A DNA stretch of 14,365 nucleotides from Deltaproteobacteria bacterium UBA2221 (GCA_002328485.1 DCUF01000012.1:17963-32327); one strand, 5' to 3'; counted from the first letter of the stretch, positions 1 through 7,185 are shown. The notes: generated from the letters alone by a model not told the origin. Program-made: numbers and translations.

Positions 1-58
1 AGGAGACAGGAGTGAGGAGTGAGGAGACAGGCGACGGGTCATAGGATTTGTTCCTATG
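1..58. repeat. Short direct repeats and an inverted repeat upstream of the PEP-synthase-like gene
   Basis: The first 31 bases are purine-rich and repetitive: two copies of AGTGAGG in tandem lie between two copies of GGAGACAGG. They are followed by a perfect 7-bp inverted repeat, CATAGGA (40-46) and TCCTATG (52-58), around a 5-base TTTGT spacer. The inverted repeat lies 37 bases before the chosen ATG of the next gene, so it could be a leader hairpin or a protein-binding site. The window edge hides what lies upstream, and no promoter could be identified. Confidence 0.4.
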
Positions 59-95
59 CCCAAAACCCTGTCCTTCTGACCCTGAGGGGGTGCCG

Positions 96-3000
96 ATGAG
101 GGAGAGGGAGGAGACCGGGGAAAACTCGCTGGAGCTTTTGAGAGAAAGGGCCAAAGAGCTTGACTGTCTGTATCGGGTCGATGAGATATTGAATAATGGC
201 AGATTACCCTTGCCCGAGGTGTTTGAGGGAATTATCCGTGTTCTTCCCTCGGGGTTCAGGTTCCCCGAGCTCTGCCAGGCTGAGATTACCTTCGAAAATC
301 ACCGGCACCGGTCTCCAGGATTTGTGACCGGTCTCCAGATTTCAGACACCACCGACATAATCTCTGACGGGAAAAAGGTGGGGAGAATCGAGGTAGTCTA
401 TACAGAAGAGGTCCCGCTGACCGAGGAGGGCTACTTTCTTGAAAAAGAACAGAAACTCCTCAAGACTATCGCCGACCGCATCGGACACACCGTGTTTTAC
501 CGACGGACGGAACAGATGGTGCGGGAATGGAATGCGTCAATAAAAAGCCTCGATGGAAAACAGGCCTCCGGCGGTGAATGGATGGCTATCATCACGCTTT
601 TAGAGAAGACTGACGAGGATGCCCTTCTCCACGTCTGCAGGAAGATGATCAATCATCTCTGTTCCCGTGGCATCAGGGAGGCAGAGCAGGAGTTGTGTGC
701 CCTCAATTTTGGCTCGAAGGTTTCTTTTACGGTGGGTGAAGTAAATTTCCCGAGTCAGAGGCTGCCCCTGGGGGACCTCGCGAAGATAAGCGAAAAAACC
801 TTCTCAATCGCTTCCAGGAACATGAGCGATGGGGAAATTTCGACGAGACTCATGAAGTGGCTCCAGGAGATAAAGGCCTACTCCCTTATCAAGGTCATTG
901 ACCGCCTCGACGTCTCTACCGGGGAGGTCATAGAGGCGGTGAGTCGCTACAGCAATACCGCCGGTGCAGTCAACATGCTGGACTTTGCGACACAGCGTTG
1001 GCTGAGGGTCGCCCTGATCCGCCGTTTTCTCTCGGACAAGCTCGAGTTCGTACGGGTTGCACAGCAGTACCTCGATATCGTCGATTTCGACGATATCGGC
1101 CGAAGGCTCATCTATCCCGGCGGGAGCCGTGGAACAATCGGCGGCAAAGGCACCGGTGTGTTTCTGGCGGCAAAGATCCTGAAACGGGAAAGCGAAGCTG
1201 TGCCGTTGCTCAACGACGTGAAGGTTCCGAAGACCTGGTACATCACCACCGATGAGATGAGGGAGTTCTTGCACCATAACAATCTCCAGGGGCTGAACGA
1301 ACAGAGATACCGTGATCTCTACGAAATCAGAATCGATTATCCCAATATCATACAGTTGATGAAGAATTGCCGTTTCCCCGCGGCCGTCGTCAAGAGCCTT
1401 GCCATGGCCCTGGACGATTTCGGCGACAGCCCTCTCATCGTAAGAAGTTCCAGTCTTCTTGAGGATCAAAGCGGCGCTGCCTTTTCAGGCAAGTACAAGA
1501 GCCTGTTCCTTGCAAACCAGGGGGCAAAAAAGGATCGTCTCGAGGAGCTGACAAACGCCATCATAGAGGTCTATGCCTCGATTTACAGCCCCGATTCGGT
1601 CCAGTATCGGGCCGAAAGAGGGCTGCTCGACTATCCCGAAGAGATGGGGATCATGATTCAGGAGGTTGTGGGGACGAGAATAGGCCCCTATTACCTCCCC
1701 CTCTTTGGCGGTGTAGCGTTTAGTAACAACGAATTCCGCTGGTCGCCGAGGATGAAGCGGAGCGACGGGATCGTGCGTCTCGTTCTCGGGATGGGGACCC
1801 GGGCAGTCGATAGGCTGGGTGATGACTTCCCTATCATGATAGCCCCCGGTCAACCAGGGCTTCGCGTCAATACAGCCCCCGAAGAGATCAGCAGGTACTC
1901 CCCCGCGAAGCTCGACGTCATCAATCTTGAAAAGAAGACCTTCGAAACGATAGAGGTGCCTTCCTTCCTTAAGGACTACGGCCACCTTATTCCGGAGGTG
2001 CAGAACGTCGTTTCGGTCTACAAAGGGAATTACGTTGCCACCCCGTCCGCCTTCGATATCGATTTCGAACGGGACGTCCTGATCGTGACCTTCGAGGGGC
2101 TTGTAAGAACGTCTTCCTTCATAAAAAAACTGAACAGGATACTTAAGACGCTCGAAGAGAAACTGGAAACGCCGGTGGATATCGAGTTTGCCTCTGACGG
2201 CAAGGATTTCTATCTTCTGCAGTGCCGGCCGCAGAGCAATTGGGAGGATGGCACACCCGCGGCCGTCCCCAAGGATATCGATCAGAAGAATGTACTCTTT
2301 TCAGCCAAACGGTACATTTCAAACGGGGACATACAGGATATATCACACATCGTCTATGTGGACCCCGAGGCCTACGACGACCTCCGACGGCGCGAAGATC
2401 TGCTCGATGTGGGTAGGGCTGTCGGCATGCTCAACGCCATGCTGCCGAAGCGGCGATTTATTCTTATGGGTCCCGGCCGGTGGGGGAGTCGGGGCGACAT
2501 AAAAATGGGGGTGCAGGTAGGCTATTCGGACATCAACCACACGGCAGCCCTCATTGAGATCGCCCGTCAGAAGTCGAACTATGTACCGGAACTTTCTTTT
2601 GGCACCCATTTCTTTCAGGACCTCGTTGAAGCGAAGATTCGCTACCTTCCCCTCTATCCTGATGATGAAGGGATTCGGTTCAACGAAAGGTTTTTGAAAA
2701 GGCAAACCAGCGTTTTTACGGAGATCCTGCCTGATTTAAGGCATCTTGATGATGTGATACGGGTCATCGATGTGGCCAATGCGACAGGGGGTAAGGTCCT
2801 CAGAGTGGTTATGAACGCCGAATTGGAGGAGGCTCTTGGTTACTTCGGACCCCACTCTGGCGAGAAGAGGGGTTCCCATCTGAATCTCCTCCCAAGGCGT
2901 GACAGGGAGATGAAAACGGCTGGCCGGTTCGACGACCGATTTTGGCGCTGGCGAGGCTACATGGCCGAACGTATAGCCGCCAGACTTGATCCCGTACGTT

Positions 3001-3305
3001 TCGGGGTGAAGGGAGTCTACCTGTTCGGAAGCACCAACACCGGAACGGCGGGGCCGGGGAGCGACATCGATCTCCTCGTGCATTTTGAAGGCAGCGAGGA
3101 GCAGCGTAAGGACCTGCTTCAGTGGCTCGACGGATGGAGTATCGCTCTCGCGGAGATGAACTATATCAAGACAGGCTACACATCCAAGGGGCTCCTCGAT
3201 GTGCATGTCGTCACCAATGAGGACATTGCACGAAGAACGTCTTATGCCGTAAAAATAGGGGCGATCACCGATCCGGCCCAACCCTTGAAGCTGGCAAAGA
3301 AGTAA
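96..3305 (+). CDS. PEP/pyruvate-binding (PEP-synthase-like) protein fused to a C-terminal nucleotidyltransferase domain
   Basis: A 1069-residue cytoplasmic protein. ATG 96 is chosen because GAGGGGG lies 5 bases upstream; the frame stays open back to a TTG at 48 that has no good ribosome site. Residues about 20-140 resemble a GAF-type sensory region. Residues about 339-713 match the ATP-grasp-like PPDK/PEP-synthase N-terminal domain: YPGGSRGTIGGKG near 340, IVRSSSLLEDQ near 450, LLQCRPQ at 707-713. A conserved companion region follows (736-874) with FILMGPGRWGSRGD near 790. The last 100 residues carry a nucleotidyltransferase signature: GS at 978-979, GSDIDLLV with D990 and D992, and a probable third acidic residue in LDVHVV. 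The swivelling phosphohistidine domain and PEP-binding barrel of true PEP synthase are absent, so PEP synthesis is unlikely. The reaction is unknown. The domain calls are secure, the function is not. Confidence 0.85.
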   Translation: MREREETGENSLELLRERAKELDCLYRVDEILNNGRLPLPEVFEGIIRVLPSGFRFPELCQAEITFENHRHRSPGFVTGLQISDTTDIISDGKKVGRIEVVYTEEVPLTEEGYFLEKEQKLLKTIADRIGHTVFYRRTEQMVREWNASIKSLDGKQASGGEWMAIITLLEKTDEDALLHVCRKMINHLCSRGIREAEQELCALNFGSKVSFTVGEVNFPSQRLPLGDLAKISEKTFSIASRNMSDGEISTRLMKWLQEIKAYSLIKVIDRLDVSTGEVIEAVSRYSNTAGAVNMLDFATQRWLRVALIRRFLSDKLEFVRVAQQYLDIVDFDDIGRRLIYPGGSRGTIGGKGTGVFLAAKILKRESEAVPLLNDVKVPKTWYITTDEMREFLHHNNLQGLNEQRYRDLYEIRIDYPNIIQLMKNCRFPAAVVKSLAMALDDFGDSPLIVRSSSLLEDQSGAAFSGKYKSLFLANQGAKKDRLEELTNAIIEVYASIYSPDSVQYRAERGLLDYPEEMGIMIQEVVGTRIGPYYLPLFGGVAFSNNEFRWSPRMKRSDGIVRLVLGMGTRAVDRLGDDFPIMIAPGQPGLRVNTAPEEISRYSPAKLDVINLEKKTFETIEVPSFLKDYGHLIPEVQNVVSVYKGNYVATPSAFDIDFERDVLIVTFEGLVRTSSFIKKLNRILKTLEEKLETPVDIEFASDGKDFYLLQCRPQSNWEDGTPAAVPKDIDQKNVLFSAKRYISNGDIQDISHIVYVDPEAYDDLRRREDLLDVGRAVGMLNAMLPKRRFILMGPGRWGSRGDIKMGVQVGYSDINHTAALIEIARQKSNYVPELSFGTHFFQDLVEAKIRYLPLYPDDEGIRFNERFLKRQTSVFTEILPDLRHLDDVIRVIDVANATGGKVLRVVMNAELEEALGYFGPHSGEKRGSHLNLLPRRDREMKTAGRFDDRFWRWRGYMAERIAARLDPVRFGVKGVYLFGSTNTGTAGPGSDIDLLVHFEGSEEQRKDLLQWLDGWSIALAEMNYIKTGYTSKGLLDVHVVTNEDIARRTSYAVKIGAITDPAQPLKLAKK

Positions 3306-3372
3306 GAAAGAGACATCCCGCAGTGACCAAGGCGGGCCATCCGGTCGGAGGATACCGAAGAGGGCGAAAGAG

Positions 3373-4215
3373 ATGTCAAGGAACCTGCGAATACTCTACA
3401 CCGCCGATCTCCACGGCAACCTGCGTCACTATCAAAAGCTCCTTTCGCTGTCGGTGATCGAGAAAGCGGACTCCATCGTCATGGGTGGCGATCTCTTACC
3501 GAAAGGTCAGTTACTTCATGTTCATATTGAAGGGCAGAGAAGATTTATCACCGATCATCTCAGGCCTCTTTTTGAGAGCTTCAGAGATATTTACCATGAA
3601 AAGGCCATCTACCTCATGATGGGCAACGACGATTATGCGGTCAACATGAACCGGTTCGAAGAGATGGAAACGGAAGGGACCATAAAGTTGCTCCATCTTC
3701 GAGTGCATCCCCTGACGGACAGCCTTTCTCTGGCAGGATACGGCTGTGTGCCACCTACCTCTTTTTTGATAAAAGACTGGGAGAGGCTGGACGGGGACCG
3801 TTCTTCCGTTCCGGAGCACTCCTACCAGGCGTGCAGCAGCGAGCATGGTCGGATTGTCCCCATCGACGCCCGAGAATGGTTTATCTCCCACAACACGATC
3901 AGCGAAGACCTCGAAACACTGGCGAGGCTATCGGAACCGGCAAACACGATCTATGTCATGCACACGCCTCCCCTCGGTACCAAGCTCGATGTACTCCGCA
4001 GCGGACGACATGCAGGGAGTCGGTCGGTGAGGCACTTTATAGAAGAGCGAAGACCTCCTCTCACCTTGCATGGCCATGTTCATGAGTCACACAACATGAC
4101 GAAGGAGTTTATTGACCGCATCGGCAGCACCATTTGCGTCAATGCCGGCCAGACCGAGGACTTCCTTCATGCCGTCATCGTCGACCTCCCCGGATACGTA
4201 GTCAGGCGGGTGTGA
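3373..4215 (+). CDS. Calcineurin-like metallophosphoesterase
   Basis: A 280-residue soluble protein with a nearly complete set of dinuclear metallophosphoesterase ligands: D12 and H14 (TADLHGN), D40 (MGGDLL), N85 (MMGNDD), H197 (VMHTPP), and H235 and H237 (HGHVH). The usual GNH(D/E) motif reads GNDD here, so Asp86 replaces the catalytic-site His; this variant is tolerated in some subfamilies. Members of the family hydrolyse phosphomonoesters, phosphodiesters or nucleotides with Mn, Fe or Zn, and the substrate cannot be told here. The start is supported by GAGGG about 8 bases upstream. It begins 67 bases after the PEP-synthase/nucleotidyltransferase gene with no terminator between, so the two are probably cotranscribed. 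The enzyme may act on a nucleotide or nucleotidylated product linked to that protein (inference). Confidence 0.88.
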   Translation: MSRNLRILYTADLHGNLRHYQKLLSLSVIEKADSIVMGGDLLPKGQLLHVHIEGQRRFITDHLRPLFESFRDIYHEKAIYLMMGNDDYAVNMNRFEEMETEGTIKLLHLRVHPLTDSLSLAGYGCVPPTSFLIKDWERLDGDRSSVPEHSYQACSSEHGRIVPIDAREWFISHNTISEDLETLARLSEPANTIYVMHTPPLGTKLDVLRSGRHAGSRSVRHFIEERRPPLTLHGHVHESHNMTKEFIDRIGSTICVNAGQTEDFLHAVIVDLPGYVVRRV

Positions 4216-4576
4216 CCTTGTTGGAAGCTGAACTGAGGAATTATTTGAGGGCGGTTGCGTTGTTGTGCAATGAAAAGCGGTTTTCGAAAGAACACCCGAT
4301 GTGTCTCCAGATTAGTTAACACAGGATATCGCCCTGGAATATGTGCCATGCCGCTGCCCTTTTTGCAGCGAGCTTGATGTCCTGTGGACGTTCATTTTGA
4401 CTCCCTTTGGCGCCTGTGTTATTGTTAAGAGGACAGCATCCATGAACATCCTCATGCCATCTCATCTCATTGTCTCATTCGAAATAGTCAAAGCGATGGT
4501 TCACCGCTCCTTCGGCTGTAGCTCTCCCTCTTCAGGGATCCTTAGATTAGCCTTTAAAACCATCTTTTAACCTTTA

Positions 4577-4616
4577 ACGAAAATAGGCGAGCCGCTTCAG
4601 CGGTACCCGTTTTCGT
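4577..4616. promoter_or_regulatory. Nested inverted repeat, possible structured RNA or operator
   Basis: A perfect 7-bp outer arm, ACGAAAA (4577-4583) with TTTTCGT (4610-4616), encloses a GG/CC pair and an inner stem GCCGC (4591-4595) with GCGGT (4600-4604) closed by the loop TTCA. The sequence folds similarly on either strand. It matches no riboswitch consensus I could test by eye (c-di-GMP-I, fluoride, glycine and cobalamin were considered). It lies about 207 bases before the FemAB-like start and upstream of the predicted sigma-54 start site, so it would not be part of that transcript. Confidence 0.4.
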
Positions 4617-4654
4617 CATGTAAGGAGAGGTATGCCATGTCCTTTCTCTATACA

Positions 4655-4714
4655 CTGAGTCTCGGGTCACCACAGGATAATGTATCCCGTGGACAGGCCG
4701 TTGACGAGTATCAG
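4655..4714. promoter_or_regulatory. Imperfect palindrome, candidate enhancer (activator-binding) site
   Basis: The core is CCAC-a-GGATA (4670-4679), a 3-base centre, and TATCC-c-GTGG (4683-4692): 9 of 10 arm positions pair. A second layer, CTGA/TCAG and CTCG/CGAG, flanks it at 4655-4664 and 4705-4714. The core centre lies about 85 bases before the transcription start predicted from the sigma-54 element. That is where enhancer-binding proteins for sigma-54 promoters commonly bind. The palindrome is seen directly; the activator role is inferred. It could instead be an RNA hairpin of a longer transcript. Confidence 0.45.
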
Positions 4715-4739
4715 AATGGGGCGAAAAGGGCGAGGCCGC

Positions 4740-4755
4740 TGGCACGTCTATAGCG
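4740..4755 (+). promoter_or_regulatory. Sigma-54 (RpoN) -24/-12 promoter upstream of the FemAB-like gene
   Basis: TGGCACG-TCTA-TAGCG matches the RpoN consensus TGGCACG-N4-TTGCW: the invariant GG (4741-4742) and GC (4753-4754) are exactly 10 bases apart, and the -24 block is perfect. The -12 block departs from consensus at two of five positions. The expected start is near 4766, giving a leader of about 58 bases. Such a promoter would make the FemAB-like gene, and perhaps rnk, dependent on an ATP-driven enhancer-binding protein. Confidence 0.6.
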
Positions 4756-4823
4756 TGTATCAGGCCAGACCAAGGGATTATAGGGGTGGACGGAAAACAA
4801 GAAACAGGTGAGGAGACCATACT

Positions 4824-5900
4824 ATGAACATCACTCTGAATGCGAAGGACGCGTGTGCCCTTTTTCCCACGGATATCCTTTTTCAAACGGTTTTCTGGAG
4901 CAGGGTCAAGTCGCAACTCGGCTGGCAGCCCCACGCCTTTGACCTGTCATCATCTCGGGCAGCGGGCGATATCCTTGTTCTGACCCGATCCTATGCTGAC
5001 GGGGTTACAGCGGCATATGTTCCGCAGGGGCCGGAATACGGGCCTGAGCCTGAAGACTACGGACCGTTCCTGGAGGAACTCTCGGACGCCCTCGCAAGCC
5101 ATCTCGACCGTTCCGTCTCCTTTATCCGGTACGACCTTCCCTGGGAGTCGCAGTATTCCACTGATGGCGACCACCGGTCAGGACAGCTTTGGGCGGGCCG
5201 ACCTGAGGCAGGGCTTCGCGAGCTGCGTATGAATTTCGGGACCAGATCCTGGAATCTGAGAAAGGCGCCTCTGGATCTCACCGTAGCCGATACGTTCATG
5301 GTAGACGTTTCGGGAAGCGAAGAGAAGATACTCTCGTGTATGAAGCCCAAAACCCGATACAACATCCACCTTGCAGAACGCAAAGGGGTACGCGTTTCTG
5401 AGGCCACGGCAGAAATGCTCCCCATCTTCTACGATCTCTATTGCCAGACCGCTGATCGCAACGGTTTTCCGGCCTGCGAGTACAGATACTTCTCTGCGCT
5501 TTTTTCCACGGAAAGGTCCGGGTCCGAGGGGTCGGAGGTCCATTTTCTCTTGGCCACTCTCAATGGGGATGTACTTGCAGGCGCCATCGTCGCCATCTCG
5601 CGCCGCACCGCGGTCTATCTGTTCGGCGCGTCGTCCAACAAAAGCCGAAGCGCCATGGCGCCTTATGCAGTCCAATGGGAGGCTGTTCGGCTTGCCCGGA
5701 CCAAAAAATGCACGACCTACGATATGGGGGCCGTTCCGCCCTCGAACGATCCCGACCACCCCTTCTACGGTATGTATCGTTTCAAGGCTGGTTTCGGCGG
5801 GAGGGTCGTCCACCGAACCGGCTCCTGGGACTTCCCCCTCGATGATGAAGGCTATGGGAGGTTCCGAAACGCCGAGACCCTCGGGACGAGCCTTCCCTGA
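4824..5900 (+). CDS. FemAB-like GNAT-fold aminoacyl/acyltransferase
   Basis: A 358-residue cytoplasmic protein. The start is supported by AGGTGAGGA about 8 bases upstream. The layout is that of the FemAB/GNAT superfamily used in peptidoglycan cross-bridge formation and in the FemAB-like proteins of exopolysaccharide (XrtA/PEP-CTERM) loci. A first GNAT half occupies about 1-160. The MKPKTRYNIHLAERKGV segment (173-189) is the characteristic family motif. A second GNAT half includes YLFGASSNKSRS (265-276), YDMGAV (299-304) and a YRFKAGFGG end motif (318-326). Family members transfer an aminoacyl group from tRNA, or an acyl group, to a lipid- or sugar-linked acceptor; the donor here is unknown. 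It follows a sigma-54-type promoter and precedes rnk by 51 bases. No exosortase or polysaccharide genes are in view, so a cell-envelope role rests on family alone. Confidence 0.82.
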   Translation: MNITLNAKDACALFPTDILFQTVFWSRVKSQLGWQPHAFDLSSSRAAGDILVLTRSYADGVTAAYVPQGPEYGPEPEDYGPFLEELSDALASHLDRSVSFIRYDLPWESQYSTDGDHRSGQLWAGRPEAGLRELRMNFGTRSWNLRKAPLDLTVADTFMVDVSGSEEKILSCMKPKTRYNIHLAERKGVRVSEATAEMLPIFYDLYCQTADRNGFPACEYRYFSALFSTERSGSEGSEVHFLLATLNGDVLAGAIVAISRRTAVYLFGASSNKSRSAMAPYAVQWEAVRLARTKKCTTYDMGAVPPSNDPDHPFYGMYRFKAGFGGRVVHRTGSWDFPLDDEGYGRFRNAETLGTSLP

Positions 5901-5951
5901 TGGATGGACATACCGAATCGACGTAAAGGCGAGGATTGGAGACAGAAAATC

Positions 5952-6362
5952 ATGAATACAAAAGCCATATGGATTACGGAAAGGGACAAGAAGAGACTGA
6001 CGGACCTGGTAAAGGAGATCCGAGAACTCGAAAGAACCGGGGGGCTACCCCAACTGCAGGCCCAGATAGATCAGGCAAGGGTTGTGGCACCCAACGAAAT
6101 ACCTGAGGACGTCGTTACCATGAACTGCTTCGTACGGCTGTCGGATGTGGATACGAAGGAAGAAACAGAGTGCTGGTTACGATTCTCAGCGGACCCCAAA
6201 CCCGCTTGCCGGGTGGTGCCGATCCTGAGCGAACTCGGGATAGCACTGCTGGGTAACAAGGAGGGTGATATTATCGAATGGTCGGATGGGTCAGGAGAAC
6301 GAAGAAGCAAGATCGTCGAGATCATTTTTCAGCCCGAGAGACTGGGGAACTACGACCTCTAG
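5952..6362 (+). CDS. rnk: Rnk-type regulator (GreA/GreB C-terminal-domain family)
   Basis: A 136-residue protein, the same length as E. coli Rnk as I recall it. ATG 5952 is chosen over the in-frame ATG 5904 because GGAG lies 10 bases upstream and the resulting protein aligns end to end with Rnk. An N-terminal helical or coiled-coil region (about 9-45) precedes an FKBP-like domain with EIPEDVVTMNC (49-59), a PxxSxxGxALLG core (90-101), a GD pair (105-106) and a FQPERLGNYDL tail. Rnk binds RNA polymerase near the secondary channel, competes with Gre factors and DksA, and was first named as a regulator of nucleoside diphosphate kinase. It lies 51 bases after the FemAB-like gene and is probably cotranscribed with it. 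Confidence 0.9.
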   Translation: MNTKAIWITERDKKRLTDLVKEIRELERTGGLPQLQAQIDQARVVAPNEIPEDVVTMNCFVRLSDVDTKEETECWLRFSADPKPACRVVPILSELGIALLGNKEGDIIEWSDGSGERRSKIVEIIFQPERLGNYDL

Positions 6363-6475
6363 AACGCGGCCGCCATCCCCCAAAAGGCCCGGGGCCCGGG
6401 GGCTTGAACAAGGAACAGGGCGACCAGCAGAGAACAGAGAAAACAGACTGAGATCTGAATACGTGAAACGACCGA

Positions 6476-6829
6476 ATGAGACGGGAACCCGACAAGAAAG
6501 AGAAACGTGACATAAGGACCCTGGCGCGGTTCGTCGCTTTGTACTGTGGGCAGCACCATGCCGGCAGGACACCCTTCACCTTCCCAGCGTCCGGCTTGGA
6601 TAGTCTTTTCAAATCGGTTGAGCTATGCCCCGAATGCACTCGACTGCTCAAATACGGCCTTTCCATGCGACTTCGTTGTCCCCTGGATCCAAAACCCCTG
6701 TGCAAGAAGTGCCCGAACCCCTGCTACAGACCGGAATACAGAGATAAAATCCGAGAAGTGATGAGATTTTCAGGGATGCAGATGATAAAAAGGGGAAGAA
6801 TCGATCTGCTCTACCACTATTTTTTCTGA
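6476..6829 (+). CDS. ygbA: YgbA-family 'nitrous oxide-stimulated promoter' protein
   Basis: A 117-residue, basic, cysteine-rich soluble protein. It resembles E. coli YgbA, a nitric-oxide/nitrosative-stress gene: early YCGQHH (23-28), ELCPEC (49-54), then C68, KPLCKKCPNPCYRP (73-86) and a C-terminal KIREVMRFSGMQM segment. The Cys and His residues (C24, H27, H28, C51, C54, C68, C76, C79, C83) suggest metal or iron-sulfur binding. The biochemical role of the family is poorly defined. The ribosome site is weak (a purine-rich GTGAAACGA stretch). It sits 113 bases after rnk; the gap contains a very GC-rich stretch (6384-6405) without a T run. I found no clear NsrR, NorR or HcpR site upstream. Confidence 0.85.
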   Translation: MRREPDKKEKRDIRTLARFVALYCGQHHAGRTPFTFPASGLDSLFKSVELCPECTRLLKYGLSMRLRCPLDPKPLCKKCPNPCYRPEYRDKIREVMRFSGMQMIKRGRIDLLYHYFF

Positions 6830-6911
6830 GTAAACCTTCGCTTTCACGATGCACGCCACCGCTGGTTTTCCCTGGTTTTGTCACAAATGTATCCTGTAAG
6901 CCTTTCCTCTC

Positions 6912-6945
6912 GATGGGCCACCGGCACGCTGGAAAACGGCCCATC
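6912..6945 (+). repeat. 8-bp perfect inverted repeat downstream of ygbA
   Basis: GATGGGCC (6912-6919) pairs with GGCCCATC (6938-6945) across an 18-base loop. It lies 83 bases after the ygbA stop. No T run follows, so it is not a standard intrinsic terminator. It may still slow polymerase, protect the mRNA 3' end or act as a binding site. Confidence 0.4.
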
Positions 6946-6975
6946 TGTCACTGCTGATTTGGTAAAGAACCACGG

Positions 6976-7023
6976 ATGAAACAAGGCGAAAAACCACAAG
7001 AGTTCAAGAGACGGTGGGGGTAA
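6976..7023 (+). CDS. Possible 15-residue leader-type ORF
   Basis: ATG 6976 opens a frame for MKQGEKPQEFKRRWG ending in TAA at 7021-7023, with an in-frame stop just upstream (6955), so it is not the tail of a longer gene in this frame. Its TAA overlaps the ATG of the next short frame as TAATG, the usual layout for translational coupling. No strong ribosome site precedes it. It is lysine/arginine-rich. It may be chance, a leader peptide, or one half of a frameshifted small gene. Confidence 0.2.
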   Translation: MKQGEKPQEFKRRWG

Positions 7024-7121
7024 TGTCGGCTGAAGGAATGATTGACAAGATCTTGCCCCCTCGCCAGGGGCACTACCTCGGAAAAAGGGTAATGGAGATG
7101 GCAACAGATTGCGAGGACTGA
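7023..7121 (+). CDS. Possible 32-residue small protein
   Basis: ATG 7023 follows GGTGGGGG by 2 bases and overlaps the TAA of the preceding short frame. The frame encodes 32 residues (MSAEGMIDKILPPRQGHYLG, then KRVMEMATDCED) with one Cys and ends in TGA at 7119-7121, just before the terminator hairpin. The mixed, protein-like composition is better than the antisense frames here. I recognise no family, and such short frames often arise by chance. It might also be the remnant N-terminus of a lost gene. Confidence 0.3.
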   Translation: MSAEGMIDKILPPRQGHYLGKRVMEMATDCED

Positions 7122-7123
7122 TG

Positions 7124-7154
7124 AAAAACGGACCGCCGTCCCGAAGGACGGCGG
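7124..7154 (-). terminator. Intrinsic terminator of the minus-strand redox operon
   Basis: Read on the minus strand, CCGCCGTCC and GGACGGCGG form a perfect 9-bp GC-rich stem (7133-7154) with a stable TTCG tetraloop, followed three bases later by TTTTT (7124-7128). It starts 31 bases after the stop of the Mo/W oxidoreductase gene. On the plus strand the hairpin is followed only by CTTTG, so it should work mainly in the minus direction, though it may also slow converging plus-strand transcription. Confidence 0.9.
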
Positions 7155-7185
7155 CTTTGCAAGAAAAAAGAGGTTTTTGGGGTCG

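Larger units (their letters stand above)
4216..4823 (+). other. 608-base intergenic region with several inverted repeats, no convincing gene
   Basis: No reading frame here has a believable product. A 75-codon plus-strand frame (4343-4570) has atypical composition and no good ribosome site. A minus-strand frame (4554-4934) runs into the FemAB-like gene. A 6-bp hairpin at 4352-4370 (CGCTGC/GCAGCG) lacks a following T run, so it is a poor terminator. Further right are a nested hairpin (4577-4616), a larger imperfect palindrome (4655-4714) and a sigma-54-type promoter (4740-4755). The right third therefore looks like a control region for the FemAB-like gene; the left third shows nothing recognisable. 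Confidence 0.6.
6830..7185. other. Convergent intergenic region with two micro-ORFs, a hairpin and a terminator
   Basis: This 356-base gap separates the plus-strand genes from the minus-strand redox operon. It contains a small palindrome TTTGT-c-ACAAA (6877-6887), an 8-bp inverted repeat (6912-6919 with 6938-6945), two overlapping short plus-strand frames (6976-7121) and the terminator of the minus-strand operon (7124-7154). Two minus-strand frames of 84-86 codons overlap here; they are proline-rich, have no recognisable motif and lie downstream of the terminator, so they are not called. Confidence 0.6.

Noticed and set aside
1..31. The purine-rich repeats at the left edge as a CRISPR or larger tandem array
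   Set aside because: The units are 7-9 bases, only two copies each are visible and there are no spacers of constant length.
804..1985. Long antisense frames (166-221 codons) opposite the PEP-synthase-like gene
   Set aside because: They mirror a gene with strong domain matches on the plus strand and have no motifs of their own; typical shadows in GC-moderate DNA.
96..3305. Calling the first gene phosphoenolpyruvate synthase
   Set aside because: Only the N-terminal ATP-binding domain is present; the phosphohistidine and PEP-binding domains are absent and a nucleotidyltransferase stands in their place.
4352..4370. Hairpin after the metallophosphoesterase gene as its terminator
   Set aside because: The stem is only 6 bp, its T run is in the loop and not after the stem, and it lies 137 bases past the stop.
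4343..4570. 75-codon plus-strand frame between the phosphoesterase and FemAB-like genes
   Set aside because: No ribosome site, unusual composition and no family resemblance; it reads like chance coding.
4554..4934. 126-codon minus-strand frame spanning the intergenic region and the start of the FemAB-like gene
   Set aside because: It overlaps the sigma-54 element and the 5' end of a well-supported gene, has no recognisable motif, and part of it is explained by the nested hairpin.
6384..6405. GC-rich near-palindrome between rnk and ygbA as an intrinsic terminator
   Set aside because: The stem is irregular and no T run follows, so termination is not supported.
6877..6887. TTTGT-c-ACAAA palindrome as an HcpR or FNR-type site for ygbA
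   Set aside because: It is downstream of ygbA, is short, and matches the known consensus only partly.
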